From: Flavobacterium chryseum
GTDB taxonomy: Bacteria > Bacteroidota > Bacteroidia > Flavobacteriales > Flavobacteriaceae
Assembly (NCBI RefSeq): GCF_004362015.1
Contig: NZ_SNWW01000004.1
Location: forward strand, 124,001-188,000
Length of the DNA: 64,000 nt
Reading direction: 5' to 3'
The notes under the pieces were generated by a model. The model had not been told where the DNA came from. It worked only from the letters and a program-made list of their open reading frames with translations, and ran no database searches. A program made the translations under genes and the position numbers. Each line of letters starts with the position of its first letter. Positions within the stretch are counted from its first letter, which is position 1. Positions 17,164 through 23,797 of this stretch are shown one piece after another.

Positions 17164-17189
17164 AAACTTTCAAAAATAATTGAAAGTTT
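17164..17189. promoter_or_regulatory. Predicted GbsR operator 2
   Basis: AAACTTTCA, 8-base spacer, TGAAAGTTT, 25 bases upstream of the regulator's ATG at 17138; same arms and spacing as operator 1. Implies autoregulation. Confidence 0.75.
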
Positions 17190-17273
17190 ATTTTGAGAAT
17201 CTCATTTTTTAAGAATTGTCTTATGTAATGTTTTTTGTGTTTTATGACAAAGAATCCTTTATTCATAACATTT

Positions 17274-17307
17274 TTTGATAAACGACTGAATATCAGGTAT
17301 AATTTCG
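17274..17307 (+). promoter_or_regulatory. Candidate promoter for the paralogue locus
   Basis: TTTG at 17274-17277, 22-base spacer, TAATTTCG at 17300-17307 (one mismatch to TAnnTTTG). Transcription would start about 17312, just before leader element A. Confidence 0.4.
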
Positions 17308-17324
17308 GGAAAGAAAATCAATAT

Positions 17325-17405
17325 AGTGGAGCAGAGACCACTAGAAAAAACGAACTGTTTCGCACAGTAAAGCGAAGGCGGAATCTGAAAAGCCAAATGA
17401 GTAAG
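17325..17405 (+). promoter_or_regulatory. Structured leader RNA element A
   Basis: A folded 5' leader directly before the gene at 17425. It has hairpin AGTGG (17325-17329) with CCACT (17338-17342) around AGCAGAGA, then A-rich spacer ending ACGA, an insertion hairpin ACTGT/ACAGT (17354-17358 and 17364-17368), a hairpin closed by GGC/GCC (17377-17379 and 17392-17394) containing TCTGAAAA, and GAGTAAG. TTCGC (17359-17363) in the insertion loop could pair with GCGAA (17372-17376), as in a pseudoknot. All parts except the insertion recur in element B. Confidence 0.75.
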
Positions 17406-17424
17406 AACCCAAAACAAATTAATC

Positions 17425-18984
17425 ATGGAAACTTTACAAGAAATTTTAAAAGAGAACGCAACTTTAAAAACTCTGGGCACTCCAGCAGAATATGATGTTT
17501 ATGCAGAATATATGTCAAATATTATTAAGCAACTTCCAAATCCGGGTAAATTAAAGCTATTGACCAATACTTCAAGTGCACAAGCTTCATTCTATTTTTT
17601 AGATGACGCAACAAGTGCTGTTAACTCTACTTTGTACAATAATGTATTAAACCAAAGAATTGAAGGAGAAGGAACGCTTAATGGTGTTGATCAGGTTGCA
17701 CTAACACAAGATGCGTTTACGAATAGTTATCTTAGTGTTTATACAAAATTGAGATATCAATTATCTCCAAATGACAAAGCAACACAACAAAAAATTAATG
17801 CAGATGTTGCTTCAACTGTAAGAGCGCTTATTCCTCAATGGAATGCCTGGTACGATGCAATCGAGCCGAAAGATGTTAAAAAGCTTAATGCCACTAATAC
17901 TGATATCGCTTTGATTCAAATGACGAATACTTTAAATACAGTTTGGCTTAATCCTGAATTTGCAGAAACGATTCAAAAAGATTCTGCTTTTCCTTATACT
18001 CATCTAAATGATTTTAAGAATATTTATAATAAAATACCGGTATCAGTTTCTAAACCAATGAGAGATAGTATGATCGAAGTATTTAATAAATCTGGTGCAG
18101 CCGGAGCTATCACAGCAGATATTGCTAATGCTACACAAACTTTGGCAGGTATTATTGATAATGTTCAAAAACCAACATTAGGAGATAGCGGAAATGGCGG
18201 TATGGCAATTACAGGATCTGAAAAAGCAATTCCCGGATTAGTTTTTGAACCGGCCAGACCAAATGCCTTACTGGATCAACTGAGTACTTATCCACCTTCT
18301 TCTGTATTTAAAATTTCAAGAAGAGTAACTAAATCTACCGAAACAACATTAAAAGTAGATGCTTCTGTAGGTGGGGGAATATCAATTCCAATATTATCAT
18401 TCTTTTCTGTTGGAGTAAGCGGAGGAGCAAAAACAAGTATTTTTGAAAGAGATTATTCAGGTTCAGATTATAAAGTAGAAGTAGTGGTTAATAATGCTAC
18501 ACTTAGCCCACTGATGAGCAGCAGTCCAAAGCTTTACAATATTTCAACTCAACAAGGCTGGATGTCAACTGCTCCGGTAAAAGACGCAATTAAAAATGGA
18601 TTTCCGGCTCCTACAGGTGTTACCGGTTATGTATTTAATAGCGAACCAAATTTCAATTTTAATCAGGGTGCAGATTTTGGATATGTAAATTCTTTAGTAT
18701 TTAGTCAATTTCTTGAAATCGCTATTAGTTTTGATAAATGTGATAGCAAACAAGTTAGAAAATACTTTGAAGAACATACAGATACCGGAGTTTATTTCTT
18801 AGGAATTCGTTTAGGAGGCGCCAGCCAGTCTGTAAGCTATAGCTATTCTTTTAGCGATGAATCAGCTACTTCAATCAAAGTTACTGTAAAACCTGTAGCT
18901 CCTGGATATGTTCCCGGAACTGATAGCGTTAATCAATCATTATCTCAATTGGTTGCGGTAGGTGTAGAATATCCTTTTGCTTAA
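17425..18984 (+). CDS. Unknown protein with pore-former-like beta region, paralogue 1
   Basis: A 519-residue protein, no signal peptide, that I do not recognise. The N-terminal half is helical (AEYDVYAEYMSNIIKQLP; SYLSVYTKLRYQLSPNDKA; LIQMTNTLNTVW). The C-terminal half is beta-rich and includes (about residues 303-345) an alternating Ser/Thr/Gly and hydrophobic run, TLKVDASVGGGISIPILSFF followed by SVGVSGGAKTSIFERDYSG, much like the membrane hairpins of aerolysin-type pore formers. A conserved stretch NGFPAPTGVTGYVFNSEPNF lies near 395. The next gene encodes a close paralogue. ATG at 17425 is chosen because it follows the leader element by 19 bases. Pore formation is only an idea; no lethal motif or partner is proven. 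Confidence 0.8.
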   Translation: METLQEILKENATLKTLGTPAEYDVYAEYMSNIIKQLPNPGKLKLLTNTSSAQASFYFLDDATSAVNSTLYNNVLNQRIEGEGTLNGVDQVALTQDAFTNSYLSVYTKLRYQLSPNDKATQQKINADVASTVRALIPQWNAWYDAIEPKDVKKLNATNTDIALIQMTNTLNTVWLNPEFAETIQKDSAFPYTHLNDFKNIYNKIPVSVSKPMRDSMIEVFNKSGAAGAITADIANATQTLAGIIDNVQKPTLGDSGNGGMAITGSEKAIPGLVFEPARPNALLDQLSTYPPSSVFKISRRVTKSTETTLKVDASVGGGISIPILSFFSVGVSGGAKTSIFERDYSGSDYKVEVVVNNATLSPLMSSSPKLYNISTQQGWMSTAPVKDAIKNGFPAPTGVTGYVFNSEPNFNFNQGADFGYVNSLVFSQFLEIAISFDKCDSKQVRKYFEEHTDTGVYFLGIRLGGASQSVSYSYSFSDESATSIKVTVKPVAPGYVPGTDSVNQSLSQLVAVGVEYPFA

Positions 18985-19003
18985 TTTATTGATTTAAATA
19001 CTT

Positions 19004-19039
19004 AAAGAGGGTTGTTAATCTTAATGATTGATAACCCTC
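19004..19039 (+). terminator. Strong hairpin between the two paralogue genes
   Basis: AGAGGGTTGTTAATC pairs with GATTGATAACCCTCT (a stem of roughly 15 bp, one mismatch) and is followed by T-rich sequence. It can act as a terminator or as a partial read-through that lowers expression of the second gene. Confidence 0.8.
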
Positions 19040-19071
19040 TTATTATTCATTTTAAAATTTAATAAGTACTA

Positions 19072-20622
19072 ATGGAAACTTTTACATTGAATATCGAAAA
19101 TAAACCATTTATTAAAAGTATGCCTGACGAACCCGCAGAATATCAGATTTATGCTGAATATATGTCTAATATTATTTTGCAATTACCAAATTCAGGCCAA
19201 CTGCAATTTTTAACTGGAACATCTAGTGGACAGGCTTCATTTTATTTTAAGAATAATCAAGGAGCTGTTAATTCCAGTTTATATAATAATTTTTTAGACC
19301 AAAGAATAGCTGGTGAAGGAACTCAATATGGGGTAAGACAAGTAGCTTTAACATCAGATTCATTTATCAACAGCTACTTAAGTGTTTATACAAAATTGAG
19401 ATATCAGCTATCTCCAAATGACAAGGCCAGGCAGCAACTGCTATATGGAAAAGTATCTTCAACAGTAAGAAAAATTATTCCGTTATGGAATGCTTATGTT
19501 GATGAATTTCAGCCGAATAATATTTTTAAATTACATGAAACAAATACAGATATTGCATTAATTCAAATTACAGACGTACTAAATACAGTTTGGATTAATA
19601 CTGAATACATTTTAACATTAAAAGAAGATCCTTCATTTCCTTATAATCATATTAGTGATTTTAGAAATATTTATAATCAAATTCCGGAAACTGTTCCGGT
19701 TGAGATGGTAGAATTAATGGTTGAGATTTATAAAATATCAGGAGAAGCCGGAGCTACGACGGCAGAAATTGCAAATGCAGTTCATACTACAGCGATTATA
19801 ATTTATAATTTAGTACATCCAACTCATGAGAACAAAGGACTTTCTTTAACAGGATCAGAAAAGTTAATTCCCGGATTGTTGTTTGAACCTGAATATCCTG
19901 ATGATATTGTAAATCAGTTAAGTAATAATCCTGCTGTTTCATATACGAATAATAACGATGTCGTTAAACTGTCTTCAGAACTCTTAAAAATAAATATAGT
20001 AAACTCAGAAGATCTTACTATTTCTCCATTAAAATTTTTGTCAAATACTTTAGAAAGTGGAGAGATTAACAGTGTTTTTAAAGAAACCTTTTCCGGAGCA
20101 TCTTATGTTGTTGAAGCAATTGTTTATAATCCTGTTGTTAATCCACAAATGAAAAGTACTCCGGTTCCTTTTGATATTATATCAAATACAGGTTGGATGT
20201 TTTCTGAGCCAGTAAAAGAAGCAATTAAAAATGGATATCCAGCTCCAACAGGTGTTACAGGTTATGTATTTAATAGTGAACCAAATTTCAATTTTAAAGA
20301 AGGCGGAGATTTCGGGTTTATAAAATCTTTTGTATTTAGTCAGTTTCTGGAACTGTATATAACATTTAACGAGTGCAATGTAGACAAAGTAAAAAAATAC
20401 TTTGAAGAAAATAAAAAATCAAAATTTGAATTTCTAGGGAAATCAGTAGGAAATCCATCGCAGACATTCTCTTGTTCTTGTGAATTTGGAAGTGAGACCA
20501 ATGAATCTGTTACAGTAATAATCAGACCGGCAGCACCAGGATTTATTCTTCCCGATTCTTCTGATGTTGCAAATTCTTCATGCCAATTAATAGCTGTTGA
20601 AATTGTTTATCCGTTTGCTTAA
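19072..20622 (+). CDS. Unknown protein, paralogue 2 with altered beta region
   Basis: A 516-residue paralogue of the preceding protein, about half of the positions alike by eye. Long identical blocks are SYLSVYTKLRYQLSPNDKA, TNTDIALIQ, and NGYPAPTGVTGYVFNSEPNF. It differs most at about residues 300-340, where paralogue 1 has the Gly/Ser amphipathic strands: here the text is VVKLSSELLKINIVNSEDLT followed by ISPLKFLSNTLESGEINSVF, with no amphipathic alternation. It also has a Cys-rich segment near 465 (SCSCEF). No own leader element was seen; it may depend on read-through of the hairpin at 19004. Function unknown. Confidence 0.8.
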   Translation: METFTLNIENKPFIKSMPDEPAEYQIYAEYMSNIILQLPNSGQLQFLTGTSSGQASFYFKNNQGAVNSSLYNNFLDQRIAGEGTQYGVRQVALTSDSFINSYLSVYTKLRYQLSPNDKARQQLLYGKVSSTVRKIIPLWNAYVDEFQPNNIFKLHETNTDIALIQITDVLNTVWINTEYILTLKEDPSFPYNHISDFRNIYNQIPETVPVEMVELMVEIYKISGEAGATTAEIANAVHTTAIIIYNLVHPTHENKGLSLTGSEKLIPGLLFEPEYPDDIVNQLSNNPAVSYTNNNDVVKLSSELLKINIVNSEDLTISPLKFLSNTLESGEINSVFKETFSGASYVVEAIVYNPVVNPQMKSTPVPFDIISNTGWMFSEPVKEAIKNGYPAPTGVTGYVFNSEPNFNFKEGGDFGFIKSFVFSQFLELYITFNECNVDKVKKYFEENKKSKFEFLGKSVGNPSQTFSCSCEFGSETNESVTVIIRPAAPGFILPDSSDVANSSCQLIAVEIVYPFA

Positions 20623-20949
20623 TAAATACTGAAAAGCAGTCTCTCATTATCTTTTTGAAACTATTCAAATAACAAATTAGGCTACCGTAAAATCTCCTAT
20701 CACTTTCTGCCTTTCTCATAGCTAAGAATTTCCATCTTGTGACATTTTTTTATTTAAGCCTATTTATCTGCTATAGTTTTGAAGTAGAAAATAAGAGAAG
20801 CCAAACAACTTCAATTTTCTATTTAGAAAGATAGTTCATAAATAATTTTTATACCCACACAAATTAGATCAGTGGAGCAGATCCCACTAAAAAAAACGAG
20901 GCGGTTCTGAAAAGCCTTACGAGTAAGAAAAAAATTAAATTCAAAAGAT
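20623..20949. other. Intergenic 327 bases
   Basis: No open reading frame of note. TAGTTTTG at 20774-20781 matches TAnnTTTG but has no TTTG at the usual distance. The last 80 bases contain leader element B. Confidence 0.6.
20871..20927 (+). promoter_or_regulatory. Structured leader RNA element B
   Basis: A 57-base version of element A, before the gene at 20950: AGTGG (20871-20875) with CCACT (20884-20888), the same 8-base loop length with AGCAGA conserved, an A-rich spacer ending ACGA, GGC/GCC (20900-20902 and 20914-20916) holding TCTGAAAA, and GAGTAAG. The 23-base insertion hairpin of element A is absent. Confidence 0.75.
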
Positions 20950-21363
20950 ATGTCAGATTTATTAGCAGGTGCTTATTTAGCAAAAGGCACAATTGGAAAT
21001 GTTGGAACACCAGGTGCTCCAATCGCTACATTTAGTTTAGTAGTTGTACCATCACAACATACCGTGTCAGGTACAGTAGTAATTACTCAGGCTGTAAATG
21101 GTCCTGATAATCATATTGTTATTCCGGTAAAAGGAAAAATATATGCAACTGGTTTTGGACAATTTACTCAAATAGTAAGTTTACAGGGTCAATATGTTCA
21201 GTCTTTTCCTCCTCCGGCAATTGGATCTTTTTTAGCTGATTTCGATGCTCATTTTGCTATCGATAATGCCTGGAACGGAACAGGAGGTTTTTCATACTAC
21301 AAACATCAAATTGAAAATGTACCAGTTGCATCAGTAAAAAATTTAAAAGAAGAATTAGTTTAA
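20950..21363 (+). CDS. Small beta-rich protein, DUF1842-like
   Basis: A 137-residue protein with no signal peptide. Short strands such as FSLVVVPSQHTVSGTVVITQ and the Pro/Gly-rich middle suggest a small beta-sandwich. From memory its TVSGTVVITQAVNGP segment resembles proteins of the DUF1842 family, which is not verified. The leader shares a folded RNA element with paralogue 1. A strong terminator (21392-21419) follows, so the gene is transcribed alone. Its location suggests it works with the paralogue proteins. Function unknown. Confidence 0.78.
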   Translation: MSDLLAGAYLAKGTIGNVGTPGAPIATFSLVVVPSQHTVSGTVVITQAVNGPDNHIVIPVKGKIYATGFGQFTQIVSLQGQYVQSFPPPAIGSFLADFDAHFAIDNAWNGTGGFSYYKHQIENVPVASVKNLKEELV

Positions 21364-21391
21364 AAACTAAATTCTCTAAAGATTTGAAAAG

Positions 21392-21419
21392 GCCTGTCTG
21401 TTTTTAGGCGGGCTTTTTT
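21392..21419 (+). terminator. Hairpin terminator
   Basis: GCCTGTCT with AGGCGGGC (two G-U pairs), followed by six T, 29 bases after the stop of the small beta-rich gene. Confidence 0.85.
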
Positions 21420-21479
21420 GGTAAAATTTCTATTTCATCTAAAGTAATTCTTCCCTAATAATTAATTCCCAAAAACAAA

Positions 21480-22949
21480 ATGAAAAGAAAACCTATCATT
21501 ATCAGTTTAATAGTTGTTTTTATAATAGCAGCTATTACATTGTTTTTCTTTAATAAAGAGAAAATAATGGAAAAGGCCGGATTTTCCGGATATGCTTCAA
21601 CTATAGATCAACCTTGTAATTGTGAGGAAAGTTGGTTTCCTCATGAACAAACTCCTGCACCAAAAGAAGGTGACGGAAGTCCGTTTGATACTTCAAGTAC
21701 AACCAATTGTATTTTTCATCAATGGTCATGGCAAAAGTTTTTATGGGTTACTAAACCTTTAAAAAGCGGTAATCCTTTGTTTTTAGATTCCCTGAATATT
21801 GTTACTCCGGAGATGGCGCCGGTTAGTCCGCAACTCGGTTTGAAATTAGTTTTAAGTTCAATTAATCAGGCCGGACCTGCAGGTGTTTTAGTTTCTAACC
21901 CAAAAGCAGTTACCGGAAAAAAGATAGGCGATACCGTATTTTATTCTATACATGTTAATAAAACCCTGCAGGATAAAGCAGTTTTGGCAGCATCTCAAAT
22001 AAACAGCGGAAAAATTCCTTATTCTAATTTAGAAACATTTCCTGTTGGTTCATTTGAACTAAAAGTTTCCTGGATAAGTACAGATGCAATTCCGAAAGCG
22101 AAAATTGCTGATTATTTTGTTACCAAAGCAGCCGTTAAAAATAATAAAGGACAATACGTTTCTAAATCTGTAGCTTTATTAGGAATGCATGTAGTTGGCG
22201 TGGTTAAAAACCATCCTGAATTTATTTGGGCCACTTTTGAACATAAAGAAATGGCACCCGTTTATGACTGGAAAAACAATTCAGTAACTTCTGCAACTGA
22301 AATGTTATTTTATGAAAGCGGAACAACTTCCGGTCTAAAAGGTATTAAATGGGATAAAATCAATAAGAAGCCCTTAACACCTAATAAAGCGTTTATTCTT
22401 TATGAATATGGTGTTCCAAAAGTTTTAGGTTCTAACGATTATATGATTACAAGTCAGTCTGAACCGGTTAATTTTGACAATATCGATAACATCAACAAAT
22501 GTGTAGCATCTAAACTAAAAGATGTTTTCAGAAATTATTTTTACAACGGTTCGATTTGGTTAGATACAGACGGATTATCTCCGGCTGAGCAAGCAAAAAT
22601 AATTGTAAAAAACAATATATCAAGCGTTTTGAAAGATTCACTGGCAAGAGGTTCTTCTAATTTAGCCAATATTACAATGGAAACTTATACTCAGACATTT
22701 AATGATAGTATTCATCAGATTAATGCAGGAAATTTGGTAAACTGTTTTACCTGTCATCAATCTCAAAATTTTGACAAGTCGCGTGGTATTGGAAAATCGC
22801 CTTTGTACCTGAGTCATGTTTTTGAATCGTATTTATATACAACGAAACCTACTTTATTAAGAAAAGGAAGTGTCGAAACAAATCGTATTAAAGAAACAGA
22901 AGCACTTAAATTGAAACAGTTTGAAGAATTTGTTCAGAAGAATAAATAA
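21480..22949 (+). CDS. Membrane-anchored single-CxxCH (cytochrome c-like) protein
   Basis: A 489-residue protein with an N-terminal membrane anchor (KPIIISLIVVFIIAAITLFF), so the bulk is periplasmic. There is one heme-binding motif, CFTCH (near residue 422, in NLVNCFTCHQSQNF), and early cysteines (DQPCNCEESW; TNCIFHQWSWQKFLWVTKP) that could form a disulphide or metal site. The C-terminal helix is charged. It is not a standard small cytochrome c; the rest of the fold I cannot assign. It follows the small beta-rich gene after a terminator. It may be the redox part of the accessory locus, or an unrelated neighbour. Confidence 0.75.
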   Translation: MKRKPIIISLIVVFIIAAITLFFFNKEKIMEKAGFSGYASTIDQPCNCEESWFPHEQTPAPKEGDGSPFDTSSTTNCIFHQWSWQKFLWVTKPLKSGNPLFLDSLNIVTPEMAPVSPQLGLKLVLSSINQAGPAGVLVSNPKAVTGKKIGDTVFYSIHVNKTLQDKAVLAASQINSGKIPYSNLETFPVGSFELKVSWISTDAIPKAKIADYFVTKAAVKNNKGQYVSKSVALLGMHVVGVVKNHPEFIWATFEHKEMAPVYDWKNNSVTSATEMLFYESGTTSGLKGIKWDKINKKPLTPNKAFILYEYGVPKVLGSNDYMITSQSEPVNFDNIDNINKCVASKLKDVFRNYFYNGSIWLDTDGLSPAEQAKIIVKNNISSVLKDSLARGSSNLANITMETYTQTFNDSIHQINAGNLVNCFTCHQSQNFDKSRGIGKSPLYLSHVFESYLYTTKPTLLRKGSVETNRIKETEALKLKQFEEFVQKNK

Positions 22950-22975
22950 TAGTTTTTGATTTTGCATAAAAAAGT

Positions 22976-23008
22976 AAAAGTCCGAAGTAAATTTTACTTC
23001 GGACTTTT
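22976..23008. terminator. Bidirectional hairpin terminator
   Basis: 15-bp stem with AGTCCGAAGT/ACTTCGGACT (22976-22990 and 22994-23008), A and T runs on both sides, between convergent genes. Confidence 0.88.
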
Positions 23009-23010
23009 TA

Positions 23011-23670
23011 TTATCGTTTATCATCTTTAGAATAATTAGAAACCCCATTAATGTCAATTTGATGTCCTAAAAAGTGAGGTTCCCGATTTCTCAAAACATC
23101 AAAGAAGGATTTAAAAATCGACAGATATTCTCGAAAAGTCACATATTGATAACCTCGATATTCACCGGAATTGGCAGGAAACCCAACCGATTTAATGCCG
23201 AGTTTTTGTCCGATATAAATCGCCCGGTTTAAATGGTATTTCTGAGAGATTAAAGTCGCTTTTTTTATGTTGAAAATATGTTTTGCACGATACATCGTAG
23301 AATAAGTATCAAAACCGGCATAATCAATGAATATTTTGGTAGTGTCAACACCATGAGAAAAACAGTAGTTTTTCATTACAGTCAGTTCATCATATTCATT
23401 ACTACCATTATCTCCAGAAAGTAAAATCTTATTTATTCTTTTCGAATTGTATAATAAAATACCTGCATCGAGACGGTCTTTTAGATATTTACTCGGTTGA
23501 TCCCCATTAATTCCTGCCCCAAAAATAATTCCAACATCATTTTTAGGAAACTTTTTCAGCGAATAATAAATATTTTTTTTAGTCGAAGATTTCACATAAT
23601 AATTCACAGCAATAATGGCAGCCAAACCAATAATCGCAAGGTAAAGGGCTATTTTAAAATATTTTTTCAT
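23011..23670 (-). CDS. SanA/YdcF-type DUF218 membrane protein
   Basis: A 219-residue protein with one N-terminal membrane helix (ALYLAIIGLAAIIAVNYY). The domain is DUF218-like: VGIIFGAGI at the first strand, YLKDRLDAGILLYNS, ILLSGDNGS, YDELTVMKNYCFSHGVD, and TYSTMYRAKHIF, where each is a conserved block of the family. SanA in E. coli affects envelope barrier function at high temperature; the reaction is not known. The histidine in LISQKYHLNRAI is also typical. Tail ends in a lysine-rich segment. Confidence 0.85.
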   Translation of the reverse strand: MKKYFKIALYLAIIGLAAIIAVNYYVKSSTKKNIYYSLKKFPKNDVGIIFGAGINGDQPSKYLKDRLDAGILLYNSKRINKILLSGDNGSNEYDELTVMKNYCFSHGVDTTKIFIDYAGFDTYSTMYRAKHIFNIKKATLISQKYHLNRAIYIGQKLGIKSVGFPANSGEYRGYQYVTFREYLSIFKSFFDVLRNREPHFLGHQIDINGVSNYSKDDKR

Positions 23671-23742
23671 ATTATGAATTGTAAGATTAAGATTAAAAAA
23701 TAGGCGAATATAACTAAAATTTATTTTAAAGATTTAATTAAA

Positions 23743-23768
23743 AAACCGAAGTATTGCTACTTCGGTTT
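23743..23768. terminator. Hairpin terminator of the M3 peptidase gene
   Basis: 11-bp stem AAACCGAAGTA/TACTTCGGTTT (23743-23753 and 23758-23768) with TTGC loop, 30 bases beyond the peptidase stop on the minus strand. Confidence 0.85.
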
Positions 23769-23797
23769 AATCTAAAATCTACGATCGAAATCTAAAA

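Noticed and set aside
17235..17495. An 86-codon frame over leader element A
   Set aside because: It overlaps the RNA element and the start of the 519-residue gene in another frame, and its product (many Arg/Lys/Asn) has no family character.
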